From: an uncultured Opitutia bacterium
Lineage (GTDB): Bacteria; Verrucomicrobiota; Verrucomicrobiia; Opitutales; Opitutaceae
Direction of reading: 5' to 3'
Length of the DNA stretch: 64,000 nt
NCBI GenBank assembly: GCA_903881475.1
Contig: CAIRTK010000037.1
Coordinates: 1 to 64,000 of the forward strand
Shown here: positions 9,714 to 17,636 of the stretch, one piece after another
How positions within the stretch are numbered: the first letter of the stretch is position 1
How the letters are laid out: every line of letters begins with the position of its first letter
The notes under the pieces: model-generated
Told to the model about the DNA's origin: nothing
What the model saw: only the letters and a program-made list of their open reading frames with translations
The model's database searches: none
Translations under genes and position numbers: made by a program

Positions 9714-10703
9714 ATGAAATTCCGTCCCTTCGGTAAATCCGGCTTCAATTGCTCCGAGATCGGCTTCGGCGCCTGGGCCATCGGCGGTGCCTGGGGCGCA
9801 CAGGCCGACGCCGATTCCCTCGCCGCGCTGCACCGCGCCCTCGACCTCGGCTGCAACTTCATCGACACCGCCGCCGGCTACGGCAACGGCCGCAGCGAGC
9901 GCCTCATCGCCCAGGTCCTGCGCGAGCGTGCGGCCGCCGGTAAAAGGGAAACGGTCTTCGTCGCCACCAAGACCCCGCCCGCGCCCGGCATCTGGCCGCC
10001 TTCGCCCTATTGCCGCGCCGACGAGCGCTACGCCGAGGCCTACGTCCGCGAAAATGTCGCCGAGCGCCTCCGCTATCTGGGAACCCAGCGGCTTGATCTT
10101 CTCCAGCTCCACACATGGACGCGTGCCTGGAACCGCGACCCGACGCCCTTCAAGCTCCTCCGTCAGCTCCAGCGCGAGGGCCTGCTTGGGCTCATCGGCG
10201 TCTCCACTCCCGAGCACGACCAGAATTCCGTCATCGACCTGATGCGCGGCGGCTGGGTCGATTCCGTCCAGGTCATCTACAATCTTTTCGAGCAGGAACC
10301 CGCCGCCGAGCTGCTCGATGTCGCCCGGGAATGCGGTGTCGGGATCATCGTGCGCGTCGCCTTCGACGAAGGCGTGCTTACCGGCAAGTTCACCGCGGAC
10401 ACCAAATTCGAGCCCGATGACTTTCGGAACAATTATTTCGCCGGCGACCGCCTCGCCCGCGCCGTCCGCCGCACCGAGGGGATCCGCCAGGACTTGTCCG
10501 GCTCCGGCCTCACCCTCGCCCAGGCCGCGCTCAAGTTCGTCCTCGCCCATCCCGCGGTCTCGACCGTCATCCCCGGCATCCGCAATGTCGCCCAGGCCGA
10601 CGCCAACTGCGCCGTGAGCTACCTCCCCGCGATGCCGCCCGCCCTCCTCCAGAAGCTCTACCGCCACAACTGGCGCCGGTCCTTCTGGTACGGAGGAAAG
10701 TAG
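9714..10703 (+). CDS. Aldo/keto reductase
   Basis: 329 residues with the full aldo/keto reductase (TIM barrel) pattern: MKFRPFGKSGFNCSEIGFG at the start, FIDTAAGYGNGRSE carrying the catalytic Asp and Tyr, VFVATKTPP carrying the Lys and LLQLHTW carrying the His. The late NADPH-binding region is TVIPGIRNVAQADAN. It is a cytoplasmic NADPH-dependent oxidoreductase of unknown substrate, similar to the stand-alone enzymes common in sugar metabolism. No operon partner is evident. Confidence 0.92.
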   Translation: MKFRPFGKSGFNCSEIGFGAWAIGGAWGAQADADSLAALHRALDLGCNFIDTAAGYGNGRSERLIAQVLRERAAAGKRETVFVATKTPPAPGIWPPSPYCRADERYAEAYVRENVAERLRYLGTQRLDLLQLHTWTRAWNRDPTPFKLLRQLQREGLLGLIGVSTPEHDQNSVIDLMRGGWVDSVQVIYNLFEQEPAAELLDVARECGVGIIVRVAFDEGVLTGKFTADTKFEPDDFRNNYFAGDRLARAVRRTEGIRQDLSGSGLTLAQAALKFVLAHPAVSTVIPGIRNVAQADANCAVSYLPAMPPALLQKLYRHNWRRSFWYGGK

Positions 10704-10722
10704 CCGGGCGCCGCGCCCGGCT
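10702..10722. terminator. Hairpin just after the aldo/keto reductase stop
   Basis: AGCCGGGCG at 10702-10710 pairs perfectly with CGCCCGGCT at 10714-10722 across a CCG loop. The stem overlaps the stop codon. There is no T run, so it may act as a processing or stability hairpin rather than a strict intrinsic terminator. Confidence 0.5.
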
Positions 10723-10766
10723 GGGAGCCGGGAGATCGAAGATGGGAGATGGAGAACCGCGACCAA

Positions 10767-10967
10767 GTAGCAGCCGCCGTAAGGAGGCTGGTCCGGATCT
10801 CGGAAAGGCCGAACATCCAACCTTCAACGCTGAACCTCGAACGTCGAAGCCCCGAGCAGAGCCGGAAGACAGGGATGGAACTTCGACGTTGGACGTTCGA
10901 AGTTGAGCGTTCGATGTTCGCACAATCCGGCATCCGTCGGAGACAGCCTCGTCACCTCGGCTGCTAC
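10767..10967. repeat. Nested intergenic inverted repeats (GTAGCAGCCG type around GAACATCCAACC type)
   Basis: The outer arms at 10767-10790 and 10944-10967 (GTAGCAGCCG to GAGGCTG) match the outer element at 406-561. Inside, 10811-10849 pairs with 10881-10919; each arm begins GAACATC and ends ACGTCGAAG. An unpaired stretch of GGAGATCG-like words lies at 10730-10752. Together these explain nearly the whole 302-base gap before the next gene. Confidence 0.82.
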
Positions 10968-11005
10968 GGATCCGGCCCGCGCTTTTCCTTGGCGAGGACG
11001 GCGCT

Positions 11006-11392
11006 TTGCCCGAGTCTGACGCCGTGCCTCTCCTGCTCCTCGCCGCGCCGCTCTTTCTCGCCTTCGAGCTCTGGCAGCTCGTGATGAGCGAGCGCTATGT
11101 CGGCATCAAGCAGATCGCCCGGAATGGCGACCCGCGGAAACTCGGGCTCAGCGAGATCACGGCGTTTTTCTGGAGCTCCGCGATCATCATCTACTGGGCC
11201 TGGATGCTGGGCCTGATGCTCACCCCTTTCACCCGCGTGCACGGTCTGATCCTGCTCATCGTTTCAGTCGCCGGGTTTTCCGTGCGCCGCAACTGCGGCA
11301 TCAAGTGGGTGCTCGTCACCCTCACCCTCGAGGGCGCCATCCGGATCGGCCTCCTCGTCTCCCTCCTCGGTACTGCGTGGCACCGCCTGTAA
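11006..11392 (+). CDS. Small integral membrane protein of unknown function
   Basis: 128 residues with about four predicted membrane helices (roughly 6-24, 50-70, 76-95 and 105-122) joined by a loop with ERYVGIKQIARNGDPRK. I do not recognise a family. The start is a TTG at 11006 with a GGCGAGGA sequence about 8 bases upstream; a GTG at 11024 is an alternative that would leave only the hydrophobic start. Coding bias and clean helices support a real gene. Confidence 0.65.
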   Translation: MPESDAVPLLLLAAPLFLAFELWQLVMSERYVGIKQIARNGDPRKLGLSEITAFFWSSAIIIYWAWMLGLMLTPFTRVHGLILLIVSVAGFSVRRNCGIKWVLVTLTLEGAIRIGLLVSLLGTAWHRL

Positions 11393-11496
11393 CGGCGGCA
11401 CTCGATTCAAGAAGGAAGATTCAAAATTCAAGAGTCGGTCAATCCATCCGACCGCACGCGGGCTTCCTTCTTGGTTCTTTCTTCTTCATTCCCGAC

Positions 11497-11973
11497 ATGC
11501 CCTTCCCGGAAATCACCCGCCTCTCGCCCAACTGCGACACCACGGTGCCCCACGAGCAGCTCGGCGTGGTCTTCCACCACAGCGTCATCCCGTTCGACGA
11601 GACCATCGCGCTGATGACCGATCCCGCGCGCAAGGTCAGCTATCATTGCCTGATCGCGCCCGACGGCACGCGCTGCACCCTCGTGCCCGACGACCACATC
11701 GCCTGGCACGCCGGCGTGTCCTCGTTCCAAGGCCGCGCCGGCTGCAACGCCTTTCTCCTCGGCCTGTCCTTCGCCGGCGACACCTACGCCGCGCCGCTGA
11801 CCGACGCCCAACTCGCCTCCGCCCTCGAATGGCTCGCCCCGCGCTGGATCCACCACGGTTGGGCCCTCGACCGCATGACCGACCACCGCCAAGTCGCCCC
11901 CGGCCGGAAAAACGACCTCAATCCCGTCGAGTGGGATCGCTTGGTGGCCACGCTCAAAGCAAAATTCAAATAA
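11497..11973 (+). CDS. N-acetylmuramoyl-L-alanine amidase, AmpD/amidase_2 type
   Basis: 158 residues from the ATG at 11497. The fold is amidase_2: the first zinc His is in VVFHHSVIP, the Tyr-His region in VSYHCLIAPDG, and the last ligands are in DHRQVAPGRKNDLNP. It should cleave the bond between MurNAc and L-alanine of the peptide stem. No signal peptide is seen, which points to cytoplasmic recycling of anhydro-muropeptides as in AmpD rather than hydrolysis of the sacculus. The open frame extends upstream to 11305 but only into repeat-like spacer DNA. Confidence 0.87.
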   Translation: MPFPEITRLSPNCDTTVPHEQLGVVFHHSVIPFDETIALMTDPARKVSYHCLIAPDGTRCTLVPDDHIAWHAGVSSFQGRAGCNAFLLGLSFAGDTYAAPLTDAQLASALEWLAPRWIHHGWALDRMTDHRQVAPGRKNDLNPVEWDRLVATLKAKFK

Positions 11974-11987
11974 TCATCCGGCCGGAC

Positions 11988-12066
11988 TTTACAGGAGGTA
12001 ACGGAGTCAACTGAGATTTGAGACGCTGGTCCCTGTTTTCTCCGCTCTCTCCGCTGCTTCCTGAAA
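11988..12066. repeat. Inverted repeat, TTTACAGGAGG type
   Basis: TTTACAGGAGGTAACGGAG at 11988 is mirrored by 12037-12066. The left arm repeats GGAGNNAAC with a 9-nt period. It lies exactly between two convergent genes, where a bidirectional terminator would be expected. Confidence 0.75.
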
Positions 12067-12078
12067 GAAACAGGCCGC

Positions 12079-12360
12079 TCAGGTATTGAACCGGCGGGTC
12101 TCCGACTTCGACGCCGGTTCGGCGAACGACTGCGCGAAAAACTCCTGCGCTGCGCCCATCAGCTTGGAATACTTGCCATAGTCCCCCGCCCAAGAATTCG
12201 GCAGGCAGATCCGCTTGATCACCCCTTTTCCGATCTTGTCCGGCGCCTCGCGGTCGGGCGCAAGTTCCAGCGAAAACCGCGGGTCGCTCGCATGCACCAC
12301 ATAGTGCCGCGAACCGCTCTGCTCCTCCCGCTCGATGCGCAGAAAATGGGCAAAACTCAT
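12079..12360 (-). CDS. Small conserved-looking protein of unknown function
   Basis: 93 residues from the ATG at 12360. It starts MSFAHFLRIEREEQSGSRHY and contains mixed strands followed by a helix with EFFAQSF. I do not recognise a named family. The alternating pattern with positive charges is loosely like small nucleic-acid-binding domains, which is only a guess. The longer open frame to 12654 crosses the start of the divergent gene and is rejected. Confidence 0.6.
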   Translation of the reverse strand: MSFAHFLRIEREEQSGSRHYVVHASDPRFSLELAPDREAPDKIGKGVIKRICLPNSWAGDYGKYSKLMGAAQEFFAQSFAEPASKSETRRFNT

Positions 12361-12484
12361 TGGCGGACCCCACGCATGACAGCCCGGAGCCCGAACGCGA
12401 AACAAAACCCGCCCCCTTCCCGCAATCCGTGATTGAAAAACCCCCGCCCGCGTCGCACACACTTTCCGCGCCCGCCGGCGCCCC

Positions 12485-14026
12485 ATGATGTCCTCCTCAT
12501 CGTCCCCGAAACTGCCCAAGTGGATTTTCTTCCTCACCGACGCGATCCTGCTCTTCACGGCGTGGTTCATCGCCAGCCGCAGCTCCGGTCCGTTGTCGTC
12601 CCACGCCATTTTCGCCATCACCGCCTGCGTCATCGTCGGCGCCATCCTCGGCACGATTCCCCTCCTGCTGCATTATGAGCGGGAGAAAAACGAGACTCTC
12701 GACGACCGCCAGCGCGCCCTCGAGGCGCTCGCCCTCACCCTCACCACCGCCGCCGACCAGATCAGCATCGCCGCGAAGGGTCTCCACGAGATCGCCGAGC
12801 TCACCCAGAAAAACCTGAAGCAGACCGAGCAGCTGCCACAGAAACTGCAGGACAAGGTCGCCGAGTTCCAGGCCCAGCTCGGCAGCGCCCGCGATGAGGA
12901 ACGCGACGAGATGAAGACCGAGCTCGCCGCCCTCCGCGCCGCCGAGAGCCAGCGCCTCGAGTCCACCGTCGAAAGGATCCAGAAAGCCGCCACCGAGCTG
13001 GCCAAGCTCGAGGCAACCACGCAAAAAACCCTCTCTACTGCGCAGGCCGCGCTCGCGAAAACGCCCGAAACCCTCGCGGCCGCCACGACGGCGGCCCTTG
13101 CTGAGATCGACGCCAAGCTCGCTGCCCGCACCGCCACCGCCCTCGCCAGCATCGCCGAGACGGCCGCCAAACTTCCGGCGGGCACTCCGTCCGCGGACGA
13201 TCCGGGTCCGCCCGGCGGCGTGGAACGGCGCAAAAACCCTGCCCGCCGGGCCGCCGACATCGGCCAGCACATCACGCCCATCGTGCCAGCGACGATCGCG
13301 CCTTTCGCCGGGCACATCGTCTCCACCGGCCCCGCCTCCGGCGAGTCCGTGGAGCAATCCAACCCGAAGCTCGCAACCTCAGGTACCGCCGAGGTCTGTG
13401 ACCACATCGCACCCATCGTTCCACCCACCTCCGCCCCCTTCGCCGGCCACATCATCTCGATCAGCCCGGCCCCCGCCGAACCCGCCCCGGTCACGCCACC
13501 GGCTGAACCGGTCATTGCTCCCGAGCCCCAGAGCGAACCACCCGCATCCACGGTGGCTTCCGAGCCTGTACCCTCTCCCGATGCTCCCGCCGTCACGGAC
13601 GAGGCCAAGCCCGCCAAAAAGCGCGCCCCCCGCAAACCCAAGCCGGTGGAAGGCGCGGAGACCGCGCTCGACCTCGGGATCGTCGAGCCCGCTGCCGCCC
13701 CGGCCGCAGCCGACGAGTTCAGCCAGGTCGCTCCCGACGAGGCCGCAGCGAAGGTTATTTCCTCCGACGGTTCGACCCGCCTGCTCGTCACCGCCTACAT
13801 CGGCATCGGCAATCGTCTGTTCGTTCGCGGCGAGGGTCCCGGCCTGAGCTGGGACAAAGGCGTCCCGCTCCAGTTTGTCTCGATCGGCAAATGGCGCTGG
13901 GAAAGCGCCGACGCCACCGCGCCGGTGAAATATAAGCTCTACAAGAACGACGAGACCGAGTGCACCAGCCTCGGCACCCAGTCAATCGATCCCGCCCACC
14001 AGCAGGAAGTCACGGCAACGTTCTAG
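12485..14026 (+). CDS. Membrane-anchored coiled-coil protein with an internal repeat and a C-terminal beta domain
   Basis: 513 residues. Two membrane helices (about 13-31 and 39-61) are followed by a long Ala/Glu/Lys coiled coil (about 65-235). A Pro/Ala-rich linker holds two copies of a motif, HITPIVPATIAPFAGHI near 261 and HIAPIVPPTSAPFAGHI near 306, 45 residues apart. A basic stretch (KPAKKRAPRKPKP) precedes a globular end of about 90 residues with RLFVRGEGPGLSWDKGVPL, which looks like a small beta-sandwich related to carbohydrate-binding modules. The function is unknown. The layout suggests an inner-membrane scaffold. Confidence 0.75.
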   Translation: MMSSSSSPKLPKWIFFLTDAILLFTAWFIASRSSGPLSSHAIFAITACVIVGAILGTIPLLLHYEREKNETLDDRQRALEALALTLTTAADQISIAAKGLHEIAELTQKNLKQTEQLPQKLQDKVAEFQAQLGSARDEERDEMKTELAALRAAESQRLESTVERIQKAATELAKLEATTQKTLSTAQAALAKTPETLAAATTAALAEIDAKLAARTATALASIAETAAKLPAGTPSADDPGPPGGVERRKNPARRAADIGQHITPIVPATIAPFAGHIVSTGPASGESVEQSNPKLATSGTAEVCDHIAPIVPPTSAPFAGHIISISPAPAEPAPVTPPAEPVIAPEPQSEPPASTVASEPVPSPDAPAVTDEAKPAKKRAPRKPKPVEGAETALDLGIVEPAAAPAAADEFSQVAPDEAAAKVISSDGSTRLLVTAYIGIGNRLFVRGEGPGLSWDKGVPLQFVSIGKWRWESADATAPVKYKLYKNDETECTSLGTQSIDPAHQQEVTATF

Positions 14027-14047
14027 GGTGTGACTTCACACCCGATT

Positions 14048-14136
14048 GTCATTCTGAACGAAGTGAAGAACCCAATTGGACATGATTGAAGTCTGCGGCG
14101 GAATCACACTGGATTCTGCGCTGCGCTCAGAATGAC
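14048..14136. repeat. Inverted repeat, GTCATTCTGAGCGCAGCG type
   Basis: GTCATTCTGAACGAAGTG at 14048 is mirrored by 14110-14136, which reads GTCATTCTGAGCGCAGCG on the other strand. A second copy is at 45131-45223. From memory, very similar words occur in many unrelated bacterial genomes; I could not check this. Confidence 0.78.
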
Positions 14137-14187
14137 AAACGTTGTGACAGTGGGTTAGAAGACACGCCCTACACTATTGGGCGAGAT

Positions 14188-14844
14188 ATGGACCACGCGA
14201 CGCGCACGATCGAGACCTACGACCAAATTGCGACCGACTACCATGTGATCGCAACTCCGGAACACCGCGCTTGGCTGGAAGATTCCATGCGTGAGTTCTA
14301 CTCGCGATTGCCGGGGAAGTCCGTGCTTGTGGCCGGTTGCGGCGAGGGCCGAGATTCACGCTATCTCCAGACGCTTGGCACGCATGCCACATCCTTCGAC
14401 CTTTCGGAAGGGATGCTTTCACTCGCTCGCGCCTCCGACCCTGTGGGAAAGTATCTTCATCTGGATCTGCGCCACACGCAGAAGATTGAGCAGACATTCG
14501 ACGGGATTTGGGCGTGCGCCTGCCTCTATCACCTGACCAAACCGGAATTCCGGATCTGCCTTCAAGACTTTCACCGGAGACTCAATCCGGGCGGAGTATT
14601 GTTCCTTAATCTCAAGCTTGGAGCAGGTGAACACTTTATCGAGATTCCTCGCGACGGTTACCCGGGCGGCGCTGCGGCCAAAGAGAAATTAAGCGGCAGC
14701 CGCTTTTATGCGTTTTATACGCGCAACGAATTGTCGGAGTATTTTGTGAATTACTCGGTCGAAATGGAGCGGCGCGATCTCCTAAAAGAAGGCGATGGCG
14801 CGATGGAATTCTGGCTCAGAAAGTGTTTGAAAGGGACATCGTGA
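14188..14844 (+). CDS. Class I SAM-dependent methyltransferase
   Basis: 218 residues from the ATG at 14188. Motif I is VLVAGCGEGRDSRYL, the acidic residue after it is in SFDLSEGML, and motif IV is FDGIWACACLYHL. LNPGGVLFLNLK is the usual strand after motif V. The substrate is unknown; the LYH motif is typical of tellurite-resistance-like or ubiquinone-type methyltransferases. GC content is visibly lower than in neighbouring genes, especially near 14700-14770. Extending the frame to 14086 would include the preceding inverted repeat, so I did not. Confidence 0.85.
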   Translation: MDHATRTIETYDQIATDYHVIATPEHRAWLEDSMREFYSRLPGKSVLVAGCGEGRDSRYLQTLGTHATSFDLSEGMLSLARASDPVGKYLHLDLRHTQKIEQTFDGIWACACLYHLTKPEFRICLQDFHRRLNPGGVLFLNLKLGAGEHFIEIPRDGYPGGAAAKEKLSGSRFYAFYTRNELSEYFVNYSVEMERRDLLKEGDGAMEFWLRKCLKGTS

Positions 14845-14921
14845 CTCTTGACCGATCTTCATAGGGCGAGCCTCACAACCAAGTCTTGCCGATTCTCACG
14901 ACAGGTCGGCTCTATCACCTC

Positions 14922-15281
14922 ATGAAACTCTCCGGACCAAAACTATTACTCCACGCCGAGGGACTCGCGGTACTCGTTGCAGCCTGCATCGTATACCACG
15001 AAGTAGCTGCCTCGTGGGGCCTGTTTGCCGCGCTGTTTCTGGCGCCGGACCTGTTGATGGTCGGCTATCTCTTTGGGAAGAAAGTCGGGGCCCCTCTTTA
15101 CAACGCCGGCCATACCTACACCGCTCCCTTTCTGCTTTGGCTCGTTGTTTACTTCGCGCATCAGCCTTCCCTCTTTCCCCTCTGTCTGATCTGGGCCGCC
15201 CACATCGGCTTCGATCGCCTGCTCGGCTACGGACTGAAATACGAATCCGGTTTCAAGGATACTCACCTCAGCCGCGTTTAG
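14922..15281 (+). CDS. DUF4260 family membrane protein
   Basis: 119 residues with three to four membrane helices and the family pattern APDLLMVGYLFGKKVG, YNAGHTYTAP and HIGFDRLLGYGLKY followed by GFKDTHL. The family is found in many bacteria and has no known function. The ATG at 14922 starts just before the first conserved residues. Like the methyltransferase before it, the gene is less GC-rich than the region, which suggests the two arrived together. Confidence 0.85.
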   Translation: MKLSGPKLLLHAEGLAVLVAACIVYHEVAASWGLFAALFLAPDLLMVGYLFGKKVGAPLYNAGHTYTAPFLLWLVVYFAHQPSLFPLCLIWAAHIGFDRLLGYGLKYESGFKDTHLSRV

Positions 15282-15294
15282 GGAGACGGACAAT

Positions 15295-15353
15295 GCGGGC
15301 ACGGGACGTGCCCGCCCACCCTGTCCTTCGCAGCTTGGCGCCTTTGCGATTCA
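15295..15353. repeat. GCGGGCACGGGACGTGCCCGC hairpin plus a single repeat arm
   Basis: A 9-bp stem with GGA loop occupies 15295-15315. The same hairpin recurs at 27048 and 61320. It is followed at about 15323-15353 by a lone arm resembling the inner repeat at 504-529 (TTTGCGATTCAA). The two sit directly after the DUF4260 stop. Confidence 0.72.
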
Positions 15354-15377
15354 ACTCCCCGCTTCTTACGGCGCGGC

Positions 15378-15581
15378 TCAGTAATGCGGCGGCCGTTCGT
15401 CGGCCGGCGGCTTGTCACCCTCGCCAGCGCCCGACCCGCCCGACCGCTCGCGCAGCGTGCGGAGCTCCTGGCGCAGTTTCGCCAGCGTATCGCCCAGCTC
15501 GAGCATCACCTTGTCCTGCTCGGTCACATGGCGCTCAAGGTACGCGATCTTCTCCTCCAGCCGTTGCAGCCGCTCGTTCAT
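15378..15581 (-). CDS. slyX: SlyX family protein
   Basis: 67 residues forming one coiled coil (MNERLQRLEEKIAYLERHVT onward) and ending in RPPHY, the typical SlyX tail with PPHY. The family is widespread but its role is unknown. Its ATG overlaps the stop of the upstream response regulator by four bases, so the two are translationally coupled. Confidence 0.88.
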   Translation of the reverse strand: MNERLQRLEEKIAYLERHVTEQDKVMLELGDTLAKLRQELRTLRERSGGSGAGEGDKPPADERPPHY

Positions 15582-16153
15582 TGAGACGCATCCTTCATTT
15601 TTTCAATCTGCGGGATCACCACGCGCTGGTAGCAGTCCGGGCAGACCGAGTGGCTGAACTCGCTGCCCGTGCGCTCGTTGATGTAACCCTCGATCTGCTG
15701 CCAGTAGTTCTGGTCGTCGCGGATTTTTTTGCAGTAGGAGCAGATCGGCATCATCTCCTCGAGCTGGCGGACCTGCGTGGCGTAACGCAGGATGCGCTCC
15801 GCCACCCGCAACCGGTTCCACAGTTCGTCAAAGTCCAGCGGCTTCGTGAGGAAATCGTCCACGCCCGCGTCCGCCGCCGCCTGCTGGTTCTCGCCAGTCG
15901 CATCGCGCGCCGTCAGCAGGATGAAATACGTGTACTCCGCCCCGACGTTCGCACGGATCTTCCGGCACAGCTCCAGCCCGTCCATCCGCGGCATCGACCA
16001 GTCGCTCACTACCACGCGGACCGGCTCGTGGGCCAGCCGCTTCCAGGCTTCCTCGCCATTCTGGACCTCGATCACCTCGTGCCCGAGCTTCCGCAGGGCC
16101 TGACGCAACACCGCCCGGGACACCGCATCATCTTCGACGGCGAGGATTTTCAC
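15578..16153 (-). CDS. Response regulator with C-terminal zinc-ribbon-like domain
   Basis: 191 residues from a GTG at 16153. Residues 1-120 are a receiver domain with acidic pair EDD at 7-9, phosphoacceptor Asp51 in VSDWSMPRMDG and Lys104 in FLTKP. A helix linker leads to CSYCKKIRDDQNYWQQIE, with Cys138 and Cys141, and then CPDCY with Cys171 and Cys174, which together look like a four-Cys metal site. This C-terminal module is often found on stand-alone receivers; its output is unknown. No histidine kinase is nearby. The ATGA overlap couples it to slyX. Confidence 0.9.
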   Translation of the reverse strand: MKILAVEDDAVSRAVLRQALRKLGHEVIEVQNGEEAWKRLAHEPVRVVVSDWSMPRMDGLELCRKIRANVGAEYTYFILLTARDATGENQQAAADAGVDDFLTKPLDFDELWNRLRVAERILRYATQVRQLEEMMPICSYCKKIRDDQNYWQQIEGYINERTGSEFSHSVCPDCYQRVVIPQIEKMKDASQ

Positions 16154-16243
16154 GCCTAAAGCGTGAGCCGCGATTCCACCATGGCGCAACGTGGAAATCC
16201 GGGCCTATGCCCAAAGCCAACAGGAGCACACCATCGAGCCATC

Positions 16244-16322
16244 TTACCGAAGGCAACAGAGGCAACCGGGAACCGCCTCGATGAAAAGGCATCCTCCGTT
16301 CCTTCCGTTAACTCCTATAAAA
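16244..16322. repeat. Inverted repeat, TTTACAGGAGG type (diverged)
   Basis: TTACCGAAGGCAACAGAGG at 16244 is partly mirrored by 16291-16322, which reads TTTTATAGGAGTTAACGG on the other strand. It belongs to the family at 8173 and 11988. It separates the two response regulator genes. Confidence 0.62.
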
Positions 16323-16338
16323 CGCATTGCGGGTTGGG

Positions 16339-16710
16339 TCACACTCCGGCGGGCAGGCAGCGGGTAAAGTGCTCCATCAGCTCCTCCCAGGTGAAGGGCT
16401 TCTCCACCACTGCCAGCGCTCCGGCTTTTTGGGCCAGGATCGCAATCTCCGGCGACGGCCGGCCGGTCATCAGGAGGACCGGAAGATGGCGCCGCACCGG
16501 GTCGCGCTTCAACGCCTCGCACACCGCCAGCCCGCCCATTCGCGGCATTTCCACGTCCAACAGAACCAGATCCACCCACTGCGCTTCCGCCAGTTTCAAG
16601 CCGGCCTCGCCATCGTGAGCCACGGTCACCGAGTGACCGAATCCCGGCAGGCCCAACTCCAGGGCAGAGCGGATGGAGGCATTGTCATCGATCACCAAGA
16701 TACGGGCCAT
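16339..16710 (-). CDS. Single-domain response regulator
   Basis: 123 residues from the ATG at 16710, just a CheY-like receiver: acidic pair IDDN at 7-10, phosphoacceptor Asp52 in LLDVEMPRMGG, Thr in LLMTGRPS and Lys in VVEKPF. There is no output domain, so it must act through protein contacts. It lies 16 bases downstream of a small basic protein gene on the same strand. Confidence 0.9.
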   Translation of the reverse strand: MARILVIDDNASIRSALELGLPGFGHSVTVAHDGEAGLKLAEAQWVDLVLLDVEMPRMGGLAVCEALKRDPVRRHLPVLLMTGRPSPEIAILAQKAGALAVVEKPFTWEELMEHFTRCLPAGV

Positions 16711-16726
16711 GGGGCACCTCTGCCGG

Positions 16727-16933
16727 CTACTTGGCCGTGGCTTTCTCCGCCGCCAGCACCGTGCGCAGACTCCCGGCCACGTCGCGACACGCCCGCCGGG
16801 CCTCGGCCGTGACCTGGAGCCGCTCCATTTTCCGGCAGATCGCCAGCAGGGCGGCCAGGATGCGCTTCCGGTGGGCACGGGAGGCGTCTTTTCCCCGGCG
16901 GGACCGGCTCGGAGTTCGCCTCGGCTTTGTCAT
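16727..16933 (-). CDS. Small basic helical protein of unknown function
   Basis: 68 residues from the ATG at 16933. The N-terminus MTKPRRTPSRSRRGKDASRA is very basic and is followed by helices with RILAALLAICRKMERLQ. No family is recognised. The charge suggests binding to nucleic acid or a partner. Position and spacing suggest co-transcription with the receiver gene 16 bases downstream, so it may be that receiver's partner. Confidence 0.55.
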   Translation of the reverse strand: MTKPRRTPSRSRRGKDASRAHRKRILAALLAICRKMERLQVTAEARRACRDVAGSLRTVLAAEKATAK

Positions 16934-17096
16934 TTTTACACTGTTTGTAGTCGTCACAATTTTTGTCAACCCCAAGCCCCTTGCCCCGGTGAAATGCCAG
17001 CCAGTGGCTGATTCATGCCCCGCCCGGTGGTCATAGCCGGCCTGCACACAATAAATGGACTCGCTGGACTGAGCGCGCTGCGGCCGCTCCACGCGT

Positions 17097-17132
17097 TGAC
17101 TTTTTCCGCCACCCTCTCGCTACTCGCGGAGG
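17097..17132 (+). promoter_or_regulatory. Possible promoter giving a near-leaderless XRE mRNA
   Basis: TTGACT at 17097-17102 and TACTCG at 17121-17126 are 18 bases apart. Transcription would start about at the ATG at 17133. A GGAGG at 17128-17132 is too close to that ATG to be its ribosome site. Weak evidence. Confidence 0.25.
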
Positions 17133-17615
17133 ATGCATTACACTCAGCTTTTCCGGAGCCTGCGGGAAGCCAAGGGCCTGACGCTTGAGGAGCTCGCGCG
17201 CCTCACCCGCCGGCACCGCAACACCGTCGTCAACGTCGAGTCGGGCCGACCGGTGAAGTTCAAGACCCTCGCGGAACTGATGCTGAAGATGGGCTATCCC
17301 GCCGGTTCCCCGGAAATGAAAAGCATCGCGCTGCTCTGGCTCGAGGCCGTGAGCGGCCTGCCCTTTTCCCGCGCCGAAACCGAGACCGCGGCGAAGAAGG
17401 CGATCGCGACCTACCGCTCCAGCGCCCAGCAGGCCGCCAAGCGCCTCGACGAGGCAATCCGTCAGGCCGGCCTCACCGCGGAGCAGATCAACCTGCTCGT
17501 CTTTGCGGTCCGGCATCCCGTGGTGCTGTCGATGCTCGACAGCATCCGCGACCTCGCCACCAGTCTCGCCTCCGACAGCGCCACACCGCAGCTCAAGGCC
17601 GCCGAGGACCGGTAA
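17133..17615 (+). CDS. XRE-family DNA-binding protein
   Basis: 160 residues. Residues 5-55 form a helix-turn-helix of Cro/C1 type (LREAKGLTLEELARLTRRHR followed by NTVVNVESG). The remainder is helical with no recognised domain. The first part could bind DNA as a dimer. Neither target nor signal can be told. A 9-bp hairpin lies immediately after the stop. Confidence 0.85.
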   Translation: MHYTQLFRSLREAKGLTLEELARLTRRHRNTVVNVESGRPVKFKTLAELMLKMGYPAGSPEMKSIALLWLEAVSGLPFSRAETETAAKKAIATYRSSAQQAAKRLDEAIRQAGLTAEQINLLVFAVRHPVVLSMLDSIRDLATSLASDSATPQLKAAEDR

Positions 17616-17634
17616 GTTGCGCGCCGCGCGCAAC
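17616..17634. terminator. Hairpin after the XRE gene
   Basis: GTTGCGCGC at 17616-17624 pairs perfectly with GCGCGCAAC at 17626-17634 around a single C. It starts at the base after the stop codon. No T run follows. Confidence 0.5.
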
Positions 17635-17636
17635 GG

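Noticed and set aside
10811-10919. CRISPR-like array suggested by repeated words
   Set aside because: The words are 8-9 nt, degenerate and arranged as inverse arms. There are no equal direct repeats with spacers, and no cas genes.
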